Source: Brachypodius melanocephalos (Eukaryota; Chordata; Aves; Passeriformes; Pycnonotidae). Taken from it: DNA of 64,000 bases. The stretch is taken from the NCBI GenBank assembly GCA_013398615.1, contig VZSR01000514.1, positions 3,382,669 to 3,446,668 on the forward strand, read 5' to 3'. Below, piece by piece: positions 36,297 through 49,138 of this stretch (position 1 is its first letter; every line of letters starts with the position of its first letter). The notes beneath the pieces were generated by a model. The model saw nothing but the letters and a program-made list of their open reading frames with translations. It searched no databases and was not told the DNA's origin. The position numbers were made by a program, and so were the translations under genes.

Positions 36297-38164
36297 ACTT
36301 GAGGTGGGTAGGCAGGGAGATGAGACATTTGGCAAACAGAGCTGCCTTAATTCCCAGGAATCAAGGCCTGAGCACTGCCCAGGAGGAGAAGCTTCTGTGC
36401 TCAGCCTGTAAAACAGCTCAGGACTCAACTGATGAATGCAGATTTGATTACACCAAACCAGGCTTGTGAGACCACAGCCACTGAACTGTGCAGTGCCCCT
36501 GTGCAAGGCACTGGGATGGCAGCAGGGCAGGGAATTTCTGACACTTCAGGTTCCAGGGGCTGGGGACAGGTGGAGTTTTCCAGGTGGGGTCCACAGAGGC
36601 GTCTCCCTCTGCACTGTACATGAAAGACTAGCAGGGGAAACTGAAGTCAGCAAAGCTGAGGGTGTAGAGGTCTTTTGGAATAGTTTTAAAAATGTCACCT
36701 GAATAAAGTGACTTGTATGCGCCTCTGAAAGAGCAGTGAAAACTCTTCAACTTTCATATGTGCCAGCAAGTAAAATAGATATTAAAGCAATATTTATTAA
36801 ATCTTGGCTTTCAAGTCTTTAGAATGGCATGTCCTGACCATGCCTGTCCTCTTTGGATCCTTTTCATCTGGCCACCTGAACATAAAGCAGGCCAAAGAAA
36901 AACTTTGCTGTGATTCACCACAACTTTTCGAGCAATGAAGAAATACACTATGTTCTCATCCACTGAGTATTCTGAGCCTAGTTAAGTTACAGCTGCAGCA
37001 CACACAGTCCTATACATGATATATAGAGAGCAGGAATATCTTTGCTTCCTGTGGTGCAATTGCAATGAATTCAAGGAATGTTTTACTTAGAAATGGAGAG
37101 TATTTTCAGATGGCAACACCTCTAAGAGAGCACTCTCAGCAGAATCCACTTTTCATGTATAGCTGTAAGCTGTGCTGATGTGCTGACCCAAACACCCTCA
37201 TAAATTTAGACTATATGGAAGGCACTGAATGTAATTATCTGAAGCAGCTAGAACATTTATTATGATAATTAAAGTCAATTACTTTTATGACAGGATCAAA
37301 AAATAAACTCCACTTTTAACACTTCCCTCATTTTCCTATCTCTTGCACAATATAATATTGCCACAGTAATTACTGTATCTTACCATCTTCCTAGCAAATT
37401 CCAAAGGCATGGACATCTTAATTCACTTGGCTAGTCTCCTTCCACATGACTGCTTCACTTAGCAGCAGTAGATGGATATCTTCCTTAAAATGCTAATAGC
37501 AAACCTGACTTGGTTTGCTTTAAAAAATGAGTAGTTTATTGTTGTCAGAACACCTCTGGATAATGAAGGATGTGGTTTGAATTATTGCTAGGAAATTATT
37601 AGCTCATAAGAAATGCTAGACACATCCTAATGAAATGGGATCTCATTATTACTATGGGAACAATATGAGAATAAGAATATCCTCTACCATCCATTTCTGT
37701 GTAAATGTCTGCTCTGTTTGGAGCTGAATAACAGTCCACTAAAATAATCACAAACTACTTTTCCTCTTGGGATTATATTCAGGGCCCAATTAACATATTA
37801 ATTTACTGACAGTGTTTAGAACTTACTGACTTACTGACAGTGTTTAGAAAGTTTGATTTTCAAACTCTTTCTGAAATGTACTTCAGTTTTAAGGCTGAGG
37901 ATACTCCATTTAAGTCAAACAAGGTCCCTTAGGGAAATAGAATGATGCAATTTGTTACCAGCTATTCTGTTCAACATCAGCTGCCTTATTCTCTGTTTTC
38001 TTGGCTCTGCTTTGCAGTAGAAACAGTAGTTACCTCTATCACAACAAAGCCTCACCCAGGCCTGATGTCTGAGGTCACAAATCTTTAGTGCTGAGCCCTA
38101 AACCTACACTTTCTGAGAAAAATTGCCTCTCCAGTATTTTGTGTGGTTTAGAAAAAGACATATG
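36297..38164. other. Non-coding stretch, no gene seen
   Basis: The first 400 bp is GC-richer (frames of 100 codons on minus and 78 on plus), then AT-rich unique DNA. A 28-bp tandem duplication lies at 37803-37849 (unit containing TTACTGACAGTGTTTAG). Around 37220-37310 several homeodomain-like words (TAATTATC, GATAATTAAAG, TTTTATGAC) sit together, but nothing shows that the cluster is more than AT-rich composition. Confidence 0.65.
37803..37849 (+). repeat. Short tandem duplication, 28-bp period
   Basis: The 19-bp word TTACTGACAGTGTTTAGAA occurs at 37803-37821 and again at 37831-37849. The spacer CTTACTGAC is itself a partial copy. It looks like a small, recent slippage-type duplication. Confidence 0.85.
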
Positions 38165-38325
38165 CAAAAAAGCCCCAAACCACCCAAAAAAAACGAAAAA
38201 CAAAAGAAAAACATATACAAAAAAGACAGACAAACAAACAAAACCCCCAAAACATTAAAAAATAAAATTAAACAAACAAAAAAAAATTTTAAAAACCCCA
38301 CCAAAACCCAAAACAACAGACAAAC
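38165..38325. repeat. A-rich tract with C-runs
   Basis: Almost only A and C on the plus strand, with CCCC and ACCCAAAA blocks, so T/G-rich on the minus strand. AAAAACCCCACCAAAA (38291-38306) is the exact reverse complement of 61796-61811 in the T-rich tract near the right end. Translations of this tract (Lys/Asn/Pro/Thr on plus, Phe/Leu/Cys on minus) are meaningless. The tract is low-complexity sequence of a style common in songbird assemblies. Confidence 0.8.
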
Positions 38326-38579
38326 CTCAGTACAATGAAGCTTAGTGTCAGCTGCTTGCTGCTTTTCACAAGTGGTGGAGTCTTCTACTGTGAGGGGCAT
38401 CTCCAAAACATTTTAAGAAAAACCCTTAATAGACTCAAAGATTCAGCAGCACCTGAAGAAACAGAGAGAAAAGAATTCACTGTACTGATATCTTAGAGTC
38501 TTATTTTAAAAGATAAATGGACATAGAGGGCTGTATTGCCCTTCATTATAGGATGATCTATTCTTAAGGGTGTAAATCA

Positions 38580-39150
38580 CATTGTGACAGTGATGTCGTG
38601 GACAGGGAATGACCAGAAGCTGGAGATACCTGTGGGGAGCTGAGTTCTCTCTCATGTTCTCACTGGGGCACTCACACTGGGGCAGTCAACAGACCCTCCA
38701 AGCACCTGGGGTGTGAGAGACTGGTCTGTAGCTAGGGTTTGATTGCCAGCACTTGAATAGCAGCCCTGGGAGCACTGGTGGAAAGAAAGGTGTGCATTTC
38801 TATAAATGCATAGGGAAGGAGAGGATGCACAGCATGCCCAGTTATGGATGCACTTCATGGGGGCATAGGAATGCAAGTCTTGCAGAGGGCTGTGTTGATG
38901 GGAGGATGGAGAAGGAAGCCTCAGCTTTCTGCCCCAGCAATGCCACAAGCCATGAACAAGAGCTGGAACCAAGATGGATTTATTGAGCATGTGGGTAATT
39001 TGAACATGTGGAAATTTTTTTCCCTCAGGCTGTGCCTCAAAAAATACATGTGTAAAATAGTATTGAGATCCAGCAATATGAAACTGCTGTAAGGCCCCAT
39101 GATCTGCCTGCCTGTTACAAAATAAATCTTGGAGTCTTGGGGTCTTCATG
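38580..39150. other. GC-richer segment with the longest open frame (unrecognised)
   Basis: The minus strand is open for 165 codons (39149 to 38652), and the plus strand also carries frames of 77 and 82 codons. I do not recognise the translation: it is rich in His, Ser, Cys and Gln, lacks a transmembrane run or motif, and reads like random sequence. On the plus strand an AATAAA at 39120-39125 ends the segment, which would suit an old LTR or a retrocopy, but I see no matching terminal repeats, no body and no target-site duplication. From base composition I estimate that a frame of this length is near the chance limit for the window. Confidence 0.25.
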
Positions 39151-40821
39151 TTCCTGAGCTAATATCCAAAGTTAATTAGCAGGTCCTGCTACAGGTTAGT
39201 CTATAGCATTGCAGATATCTTAATTTTCTCCACCTTGTGGTCCATTTCAAAGACAGGAATGAGCATACTGTGATGAATAGTGACCCTTCAAATTCCCTCT
39301 GATCCAGGCCATGTGCCATTCTATGAGTACCCATGCAAGCTAAGCTGAAGATAAAAATAATTGGGTAAAAGTCAGTGTGAAGTGCAGTAATTGACATTAG
39401 ATGATGTAAGTTTCTTTTCTCCCCCTTGACCAGTTTTTCTCTTGCTCATACCCTGCTAGTCTTTTGGCCCCATTATATTCCATACTAGAGTGTCTTAATT
39501 TGAATCTGTTCTTCCCTGAAAATACCTTTGGCCTTCCTTAGGAAGAACTTCTTGGTGAGTTAAACTATTCTTTGCTTACAAATCAATAATTTAAAAAAAA
39601 ATAATAGGACATTAACTAAATGTATCTATGCCTCTATTAGTAATGTGAGTGTGTTGAAAAAAAGGGTTCAAAACCTGATTAATGAATTTAATAATTTCCA
39701 TAGAAAATGTCAGAAAGAATGAAAATAGCTCATTAGAAAAGAGTGTATGAAAGTAAATATTTAGCCTGGTGAAGTTTCCTGGAATAACTCAAGAGCTTAA
39801 AGACCAAAAAAGTCATAAAATAGACCTACCTGCAATTACAGCCTTGTTTTTGTTGCTGCTGTTTTTACTACTACAAAGCTGTGTTATTGAAATGAACTCG
39901 TACAGGAAAAGATACAGCTAGAAAGTGTTACTTATTTCAAAATTGTAAACTTGTAAGACACTAGGAACAAACACAGGTTTGGCTCCCAGCATTCAAATAT
40001 TTTCAGACACAGCAAAACAATGAAAACCACTCTCTATACTGACACATTTCCTATATTTTACATTGTTCGTGGGAACCACAAACTCAGGTTCAACACTTTC
40101 AGCAGTCATCTCTGACTACAAGGAAACCACTCTAAGATACATACTTATCTTTGTGGGGAATTCTCTTTCATATTTTTATGTTTTATGCCAAGGGAAGTGA
40201 AAAAATAAGCAAATTAATGATGATAAACAATCAAAACAAAACACAAGCAACTAAATTTTCTATATCAAGTAGTCGCTTGATATAGATAACTATAAAAAAG
40301 ATTAAAGTATGTACCTCAAGGAGATGGAAAACCTGAGTTTTTCATCCTCAGCCACAGAGTAACCTGGACCTATTTCCTGATTTCAATGAGCTGAGCCAAA
40401 GAGAATGTACCAACTGGCCAGTACCTGCATTTAAATAGCCCTCTAGGTGGCAAGATTATGCAGACATGAGTAAGGGAAATTTTAAAGGTACTGTGGTTGT
40501 TTAACACCAGCAGGAAATTAAACTCATTAATACCTGGTCAAAATGCAGTTATTAGAAAAAATTAGATCCTTCCAAAAGAAGTTGCCAGAGCACATCAAAG
40601 TCACAATTTACAGTAGCAGCTTGATGGAAAATGTATCACGAGCTCAGGCATTTGGCCAACAGCACTGCTGATGCTGTACCCCAATATAAAATGGCATCTG
40701 ACACTTCCCAATTCTACTGCCTTTGGCCTCTCTGTTCCAAGGAACTTACAGACCCATATCAGGAGTTTTAAATGAAGCCTGTTCCTAATATTGTTGTGAA
40801 AAGCCATAATGAGATCCTAGG
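39151..40821. other. Non-coding stretch, no gene seen
   Basis: AT-rich unique DNA. Apart from an A-run near 39593-39602 and the hairpin at 40259-40286 I recognise nothing in it. Confidence 0.7.
40259..40286. repeat. Perfect hairpin, 11-bp arms, 6-nt loop
   Basis: TCTATATCAAG (40259-40269) and CTTGATATAGA (40276-40286) are exact reverse complements around TAGTCG. No poly-T or box A/B elements adjoin it, so an RNA polymerase III gene is not suggested. The stem is too short for a microRNA precursor. Confidence 0.7.
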
Positions 40822-40903
40822 AGAATTGTAGAATCCTAATGGATCTTAAAGATACTCTAGCCCCTCTCCATTTACAGGGTCAATACTTGAACTGGGACAG
40901 GTT
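40822..40903 (-). mobile_element. CR1 LINE 3' tip (82 bp)
   Basis: On the plus strand the order AGAATTGTAGAATCCTAATGG, GATCTTAAAGATACTC, TAGCCCCTCTCCATTTACAG, GGTCAATACTTGAACTGGG, ACAGGTT mirrors the reverse complement of a CR1 tail (GCCCCTCTGCCATGGGCAGG, then ACACCTTCCACTAGACCAGG). It is old and diverged. Its tail type (family form CTAGTGGNAGGTGTCCCTG) differs from both other tail types in the window. Confidence 0.75.
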
Positions 40904-43900
40904 ATTTTGGCAAAAAGAAATTAAATTTAGTAAGCAGAGGGCTGGCAGTGAATTGCATGAAAGGTTTATCCACGTTCCTGGTGAGCTTAATCCTTGGTCT
41001 TTGGAAGTGTCTTGTCCCTCAGAATAGAAGTGGTTAGAGTGGTTCAATAAAACAAAAAAGGAAAAACCCACTGCAGGTTGATCACTGAGTATTAGACATC
41101 AAAAATAGGAAGAGGAGGCTGCAGATGGCTCTTGGTATCTTGCTGTGATTCTGGTCCTGTAAAAGCAGGTTGCAATAACATCAGGAACCTACTTCTCTAC
41201 TTAACTGATTTTTGTCTTCACAGGCATTTTCAGATAGAGTGGTTCACTTTATCATTCCCTCTAGTGGAAGATAAACACTATGAAGAAAATATAATTCAGA
41301 TCTTTATGTCTAATGATATGGGTGGGAAGACATTTTCATGTAGTGGGGGGAAAATGATGTTTAGGGGACTTGTAATTAGGAGAACTGACATGTTCTGAAG
41401 GCTTTTATCCCTCTTCACACAGAGTCTGCACCCTCAGTGCAAAGAGAAACATTTTCCCTCAAATATTCTTTCTGTCTGGATTGAGGGTCAAGCTTCTCTT
41501 CGCTGAAGAACAAGACTTGTGGGGCAACCTAAAATCTGATTAGTGAATTGTCTGAAAAGGTTTTTTTTCTGGTCAGAAATGGAATGAATCAAGTCAGACT
41601 AAAAAGAAAGAACAGTTGAAAGAGAGGTAAAACTTCACCCACCAAAACTTGAGGGGCAAAAAAAAAATTGAACTGCAGGGAAGCCAGGCAGGGAACATTC
41701 AATTAACTGGTTGGCATTTATGCAGGATCCTGGGATAAATGTCCTTTGCAGGCTCTCTGCCAGCAGTGTACAGGCTATTTCTCTTTGAAGGGCTTCAGGT
41801 TCAGAGGGGCTGAGGGTTTAGTGGGGTTTTTTACCATTTTCATGCAGTCAAATAATGATGACAGAAATGTCAAGAAATGAGATCAAATGTATGGAGGGTC
41901 ACTACTGCTCTTTTACCAAAGTGCTTCTGGTGTTTGGCACCCAGACCAGCTCAACAACACATATCAGAGGTTAAAGAAAATAATAGCCTGAGCACTGTAG
42001 AAAATGATAAGAAACAAGTAGCAGGGTGGCAGATAGTACTGTCTGAACCCAGTGTTATTTCCAAAGGTTAGCAGAGAATGAGTATTTCTCCTTTTTTTAA
42101 ATGTCAATTTAATCTGAAAGACACTGAACCTCAAATAACATTTCAAACTAACGTAGAACTTCTGAAAACAAGGTAATTGCTGATCAAGCAGACAGGGATT
42201 TCATCGTGAACTGGCTGTAAGTTTCAATACCCTTGTTGTGTTATAATGTAAATATCAGTAAAAAAGGTGCAGGAAGGGAAAGGGGGAAAAGATTCGAGGA
42301 GATCTGCTGAGTCCTTAGCAATGATGAACTACAGGAACAGATGTACTGAGATTTAAACAAGGATGAACTACTTCCTTTCTGAAGATTTTGTGACCTTCCC
42401 TCACTAAACAGAGAGGCTGCTACAGTAAAAGCTTTGTGCCTTTTTGATAAGAAATCAGACATTTTAAAGGTGAAGAGTCTTGCCCCAGGCTACACATGAA
42501 ATCAACAGTACATCTGAGGAATCCAAATGAAGGGCTTTAGTGTTGGGTGTTTCTTCTAAATGTTCTTCTTACACCATAATCAACAATCACATAACTTCTT
42601 AAATATCTTTAAACATACTCTGCACCTGGGTTGAGACATGGTAATTTGCTTCAGTTTTTGTACATGAAAGAGAAGATGAGGAGTTACAGGAATTTTTACT
42701 ATCAGTTGCTGCAGCCAGAGATGTTCAGCTTAGACATTACAAAAAGCTTGGCTAAAGTGCTGCCGTAATTCAGGGACATGTGGAGTCTCTGGAAAATTTT
42801 TCACACAGATGGACAAATATCTCTGCAAATATACCCAATTATTCCCACTCTGGGAATGGAGACATGGACAGGGTACAGCAATGGATCAGTTGGTGGTTCT
42901 TTCAAGTAGTAATAAGAGCAATCTGTGAGCAGAGTTCAAAGTGTTTGCTCTCAGTTCATGTTCTAGATACCTACCCAGGGTTTAAAGGCTCTAGCTGAAA
43001 AGCTTCCTTTGCAGAACCGCCATCTGATTAGGCCAATAATTTTTTTTAAGCTCAAAATCATTACAGTCAGGCTAACATTTAATAATTATGTCTGTCTGTA
43101 GCTTAATTGCTGAAAATGTTTTGTTATCTCAGCACAAATTTAGTATCAAATCAACTGCTTCAAAAATAAATTGGCTGACACTTACAGTGCTACTGCTATT
43201 GTAGGTTCATGCTTATTTTGGATATGATCTACAAATTAATGGCTTGCAGTACAGAATCCAGGATTCAGAGCAGTCTATGTGTGGTGACCTTTTCCACAAA
43301 GTAAAATGGCCTTTAAACAGGAATTAATGCAACAGTTTCACCAATATTAATCCTGCTCCTGTTTATGCCAATAGCATGATGAAAGGAGCTATTTCTGTTT
43401 AGGAGTATGGGGGAAGGGATGCAAAGAAGATTCAAAAGGCTAGAGAGATGCATAATGCATTGGTAGAACTTTGATGTTTAACTGTGCTGCAAATTCATCT
43501 GATTTTTTTAATATAATTTCTGTATTAATTTAATTTTTCTGGAAGTGTTGATTGTCATCTTTAATATGAAAAAAAAAAAAAATGAAAGGGCCCTGCCTTC
43601 ATCCCCTAAATCAATCCTGTAAAGAGAGTAGCAGTGCAAGGTTCTGCACAAACCATTATCATCCAACATGGTCTAAGTCGTGCACATCCCATGAGGCAGA
43701 AATCATCTACTGCCATATTTCAAGAGAATGATCTGCATAATAAAAGTGGTAAGTGGTGATGGCATTTTATGATGTATGCATTTCCTCAACAGGAAATATG
43801 CTGGGATTCCGGATCCAAAACTTCACATGAATTTTTAAATAGCCCTCACTCCTTCAGGGACCCTGTGCTGGATTTGGAGTGAAAATTTAAAATGTAAATG

Positions 43901-46900
43901 CACCTTCTGTTGCATCTCCTTTAGGGCTTTAAAGGTGAATTTTATTCTGTGTTCACGTGCTTGTGAGTATTGGTTTAGAACTGTGCATTCACTGATAAGA
44001 AATCCTAATAATCCCCTTGATCAGAGACGGAAGTGATACACTAAAACCCTTTGAGGGGTAGAATAAGACCATCCAAACATTCACCCTTCTCTCTTTTCTC
44101 CCTCCTACAAGGTAAGTAGTATGAGAAAAGGAAGTTGTCTTTCTGTTAGTTGGTAAAATTAAAAACATTCCTGTGTGCTGTGCTGTGAAAATGTTTGGTT
44201 TTTCTTTTTCCTAAAGATATTTTCTAATAAAGACTATGTGTACCTTTTCAAAGTAACTGGTGGTACTCCAGGAATCATTTTGACGGCTCTTCGCATGAAC
44301 AAATTCACATTTGTCACATCTGAGAGCCAGGAACCTGATGAAAGTTCCATTGTACCAGGATGAATCTACCTATTGTCTTCCAGTGAAGTTTAGAAGTTGT
44401 CCTAAGCCCATCTTCAAGGCATGACAGACTACCTATTAAAGTTTATGAGAGCATATATAGATTCATTCAGAGGGGGTTTTTTGTTTGGTTTTTTTTTGTT
44501 GTTGTTGTTTTTTTTCTTTTTTTTTTTAAATTAAATGAAGAGTGACTGATTCTTTTACACTTGGAACAATCTTTGCTCCCAGCCACATGTGCAGGAAAAC
44601 TGGTGCTTCTATTTTGGTCACAGGTAGCCAATTCTGAAATGGTCCATCGTTGAACCACAGAACATAGATTGCACAAACAAAATAGGAAAAGTTTAAGGTG
44701 GAAAAAAATTTTCAGATTTCCGTATGTCTTCTAAACACAAACTGAATTTTCTGAACTAGAATTCATCATTATAAAATAGAGCTTGTGGTAAAAGTAAATC
44801 CACAAGTGAGTTATGAACCAGGTGCCTTCAGACAGACTATGCAGAAGTACACAATCAGGCAGAATTAACTCTCAGGAGGTGGATCCCATGATGAGATTTT
44901 AACAAGAAAATGTGCCTATAGAGCCAGTGGATGATATAACACATTATGTAACACATGCTGCAGCTCTCTGTAGAAGTCAGGGAGGTATTTCTGGAGGGGT
45001 AGGAAGTGTCTGCTCTGCATCCTGCAGTTTGAAGAGCTGACATCTGATCGTACATGAGTAGCTCAGACTTTGATCAGATCTTTAACTGTGTTTGTGTTTT
45101 GTCTTCTGTGAGAGGCATGTTTGCTAAGTGCTTTATTTACACTGTACAGCAGGAGATAATGCAGAATAAGAATTGGATATACTTGGCACTCACTGATTTG
45201 TGAACATGCTGTCTGTGCAGAATATAGCTACAAAGTCTGCACTGTTGTATTTATACCAAAGAAAAAAAACAGTTTCTATTTATTACTTAGGCTGACTACT
45301 GAGAGCTTCCCGTGCTAGATCCACTCAGCTGTAAATTCTGAAAGGTACAATGGGAATGAGCTAAAGCATTATGCCACCATTGCAAAAACCTTATTGGGAG
45401 TGAGTTACTGATATGCCATCCATACACAGTTTATTAGATATGTATCAATGACGAATGTGTGCCTCTCATAGACTTATAAATGAATCCACCCTGCAAATTC
45501 TTTCTTATCTCTTTTGAGATTAGCATCTCATCAATACTTTATCCATGTATATGTACATACTCATTAATAACTGCCAGAAAAAGAATAAGATTACAGTGTC
45601 TTTTTGTACAGAGAGAATATCCCTGGAATTTGTCAGGTTTGTATCAAGCATTGGTCAAGCTTTTACTGCTCCTCTCCCCGTAGAACAAATTCAGTGGCTG
45701 AAGGAGTATTGGACTTTCAGGAAGATCGTTGATAGCTTTCTTCCAATTTGAAAATGCTTGGTGAAGGGAGAAGATTTTTGCACCTCTTTTTGTTTTTTTT
45801 TTTTGTGAATACACCCCTTTCATATCACAGGTATTATTTTTAAAATCAACTTCCTCTCAAATTACCAGTTTTCTGATTAAAAAATGCATACCTTCCTTTT
45901 AAAATCAGGCCAAGAAGCTGGGATTCCAAAGCATTCACATTTCAAACATTTTAATGAGCTAGGTTCTCAAGGGATACTCCATTCATGGGGGGAAAGTTTT
46001 GCTAAGTCCAGAAATAGTTTTACCTCCATATATATATTTTTGGGTGCATTTCCAAAAGAGGTTCAGATGTTGCTCTTGGTAATTGCCCTGTCTAAGACCT
46101 GAACTGAGAGGCAAGAAAAGTCAGCCAGTTCTTGTCTTTAAATCCTATATGTAATGGGAAAATGAATCAGAAAGAAATGCTTAACCCACAGGCAAAGGTC
46201 TAGTCCTCCTTGGAAGTTCATTAGAAGCATTTTATGGAATCAGCAAATTATTATTTCTCCCCTTTGGAGTTTTCCTTACCAGTGAAAAGTCTTTGGAGTA
46301 ATGTTCTTATTTTTTTCATCAGTGCCCCAAAGCTTAAACCTTCAGCCAAGGTGACTGGATATAAAGCTCTTGGGAAAAGCTTTTTCTTCAGTTTTCATCA
46401 GGAGCAGCATTGAAAGCATTCTTTGCTTCCTGGTGACTTATACCCACAAATCTACGTGGGTCTTTTTGTTTATTTTGGGGTGTGTGGTTTTTAAATTTTT
46501 TTTCACCTTCTTGGGACAGCTTTATCTCTATCTCACCACTATTTCTGACATCTTTATTTCTACAGTCTCAAAATCTTAATAAAGCCAGTATATGCTATGT
46601 CAGAAGGAAGAAATGTTCCTTGAATTCTACATCTTAGTGGAACTCTTGAACATGGTACCAATTCCCTCTTCCAATGTCTCCTCATAACATTATTCCAAAT
46701 CCTAGTCACCTCCTAAGACACAGGGATAACCACAAGCTATGTCTTCATTCTGCAATTATTTTGAAGAGTATATGCTTTTTATGTGGACTGTTCATATTAC
46801 AACTTCAAAACTATTTAATCCAGAATGAAAACAGGACACTTCTGAACCACCTGTGATAAAATTTCGTTTCTGTTTAGTCCCAGGAATTATCAATTTTTAT

Positions 46901-49138
46901 ACAAAAGAACCCCAAAACACCTACAGGTGGTGACATCCATAAGTCCCCAGGTTGTGCTGTCTACATGTGGAATGGAAGTCTGGCTATAGGATTCCTAAGG
47001 AGCAGCAGTAAGGTGATTTACAGGAGAAGGAATTTTTTGCATCTATTGCTGGTTTTGCTGTGACAACTTTATCAGCATTCTAAAGGAATGTGCCTGATTT
47101 GTCTCCTAAATGCAAATGCAGTCCCAGTCCTCCACAATACTTGGGTGGTAGATTTTGTGGATAGGTTTTTGTTCCTGTACTCTGCATAAAGCTGAGAAGT
47201 CTTAGCTGAATACAAGAAAATACTGCATCTGAATGTTAAATGAACTGAAAAAATCAGTTTAACATACTGTCACATGGTAGGAAGGTGAGCATGTTTCAGA
47301 CCCTTATTTTAAGCATTGTTGCATTCCTGTTGAAAAAGAGAAAAAATCTGTGCTCCAACTGGGTTACAAAGGTCAGGAACTGGCACATGAAATAGTGAAA
47401 CAGAGGAGCAAATTCTTTAACTTCTTCAAGTGACAAAGAGGACACTTGCTGAGAAAAGACAAACTCATGTTTACATACCTTGTCAAAATACAGACAGTGT
47501 TATTTGAAGCTCCAGAGGATGACTTTAGGAATTGAAATTCTGCACACAGCACACTTCCTTAAGAAACTCACAATACCAGTTCTAGTATCACAGTCAGAAA
47601 CCCATGCAAAAATCCTAGGAGTGGCAACCTGCCTTCATGTGAAAAAAGATCTGACTTTGGATCTTAACACTTGGACATTTTCATCTATTTATAACACTGT
47701 CAAAAGATTTCCCTGGTATCTCATTAGTCCTTTCACCATTATCACAGCATACATTCTCTGCTACTCTCTTTAGATCAGAAGACCAAATAAGCTACTTAGA
47801 ACTTGAAGAAAAAAAGATTTAGTAAAACTGGTGCTTAAAGTTGCCCTCTGCTGCAACATAAAGAACACACAAGCATGTTTTCATTGCTGTTGTAGTAAAC
47901 ACTATCCAAGTGATCCACCCTGGATCTGAGTACCAAAAAGAATTGAGATGCAAGTAACAATGTAAATAAAGCCTGAAGGCCCACTGATTTCCAGAAAGAA
48001 ACATCTGAAATCAAAATAAGGATGTTGTCCTCAAGCTCAAGGATGCTCAAAGACACCCAGAACTTTCTTATGTGCTACAAAAAAACCCGTAACCAGCTCA
48101 GAGGGTAGATCCCACAATGACAATCAGGAGAATGGAAAATTCCAGGTTTGCTGAAATTGTGTCAGAGTTATGACCAACATCCTCATGAATTTCGTAGAAC
48201 TATATAATACATAGAGGATGATCCTTTTTGTCAATTTGTATGGTGGCTTTTCACCATGGTGGCTCTTCACGACTCTCTCCCTTAAGCAAGCAAAGCTGTG
48301 GCATTCAATCCATTTCCAGATGCAAGTCTGGTTTCTCGAAAGGGCTGTGATTTCACCCTGTTCATCAAACACTGCCAGCACCTTAATTTCCCTGGAGTAT
48401 GACACAAGTAGCGGCAGGCAGGCAATGAAAGTTTTGATTCATTAAACTCATTAGCATTTTTTTGAGTTTCTGTTGAGCTTGAGCTATTACTAATAAAAGC
48501 AGTGAGATTGTTCTTTACAAAAATTCTGCTGAAATACTGATGCAGGCACCAAACCAATTGCATGGATTCTATGATGGCAATAGTCTGTTCTGCCCACATA
48601 TTGAAATTCTTCCCATAATGATCATTGTGGAAATACATATTTTGTGTAATACATATTTTTGGAGGTTGGCTAAAAACCACAGATCTAGATGAAAAAGCTC
48701 GCAGTAAAGAATCACATTCAGACAACCAAAGAAAATGTTCCATTTAAATGTAAGTTTAAAAAAGTCAGACGTCTGTGGGATTTAAACATGTAAACCAACA
48801 CTTAACGTTCATATAAAAAATGGAAGATATTATATTGAATCAGGTTTTTTATGGACAAGAGACAAATAGCTTTGGATTTTAATAGGGAAAAGTCCACAAC
48901 TTACATGCTTTGCAATTTGTCTAAACAATTGCTACCTGTGAATTTACTTCTTTGGAGAGGAGCTGGTACATCACACAAACCATTAAAGTTCATTAAGGTA
49001 TATGGCAACTCTTAATTAAGCAAAAACTTCAGGTTTTATGAGGATTGCCCTCCTACATGAAGGTTTGCAGGACCAAGGCCTTTTGCTTCTGGTAGACTTT
49101 AAGGTACAGCAAGAACCATTACACCAGCCTGATGACTA
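40904..49138. other. Non-coding stretch, no gene seen
   Basis: More than 8 kb of AT-rich unique sequence. It contains an A-run (43569-43582), a T-rich/(TTG)n zone (44477-44529) and a T-run near 45790-45801. A plus frame at 44175-44363 begins just before a pyrimidine tract ending in CTAAAG and reads more protein-like than most, but no donor site follows it. A 153-codon minus frame at 48282-48743 matches nothing I know. No repeat family was recognised. Confidence 0.65.
44477..44529 (+). repeat. T-rich tract with (TTG)n
   Basis: T-runs interrupted by TTGTTGTTG. This is simple sequence without a retroposon body on either side that I can recognise. Confidence 0.8.

Noticed and set aside
38652..39149. 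165-codon minus-strand open frame as a gene
   Set aside because: No domain, no coding-like composition, plus strand also open, and the length is near the chance limit for 64 kb of this composition (rough estimate from stop-codon frequency).
44175..44363. Possible exon with acceptor (pyrimidine tract then CTAAAG near 44216) and the peptide VTGGTPGIILTALRMNKF
   Set aside because: No donor site follows before the stop at 44361, the protein is not recognised, and the nearby CAAGGTAAGT at about 44109 lies upstream and does not bracket it.
48565..48580. TGGATTCTATGATGG as a CR1 tail
   Set aside because: Only the terminal word matches. The preceding bases do not resemble any CR1 3' UTR.
48282..48743. 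153-codon minus-strand open frame as a gene
   Set aside because: Translation matches no family I know, has no splice context, and overlaps plus-strand frames.
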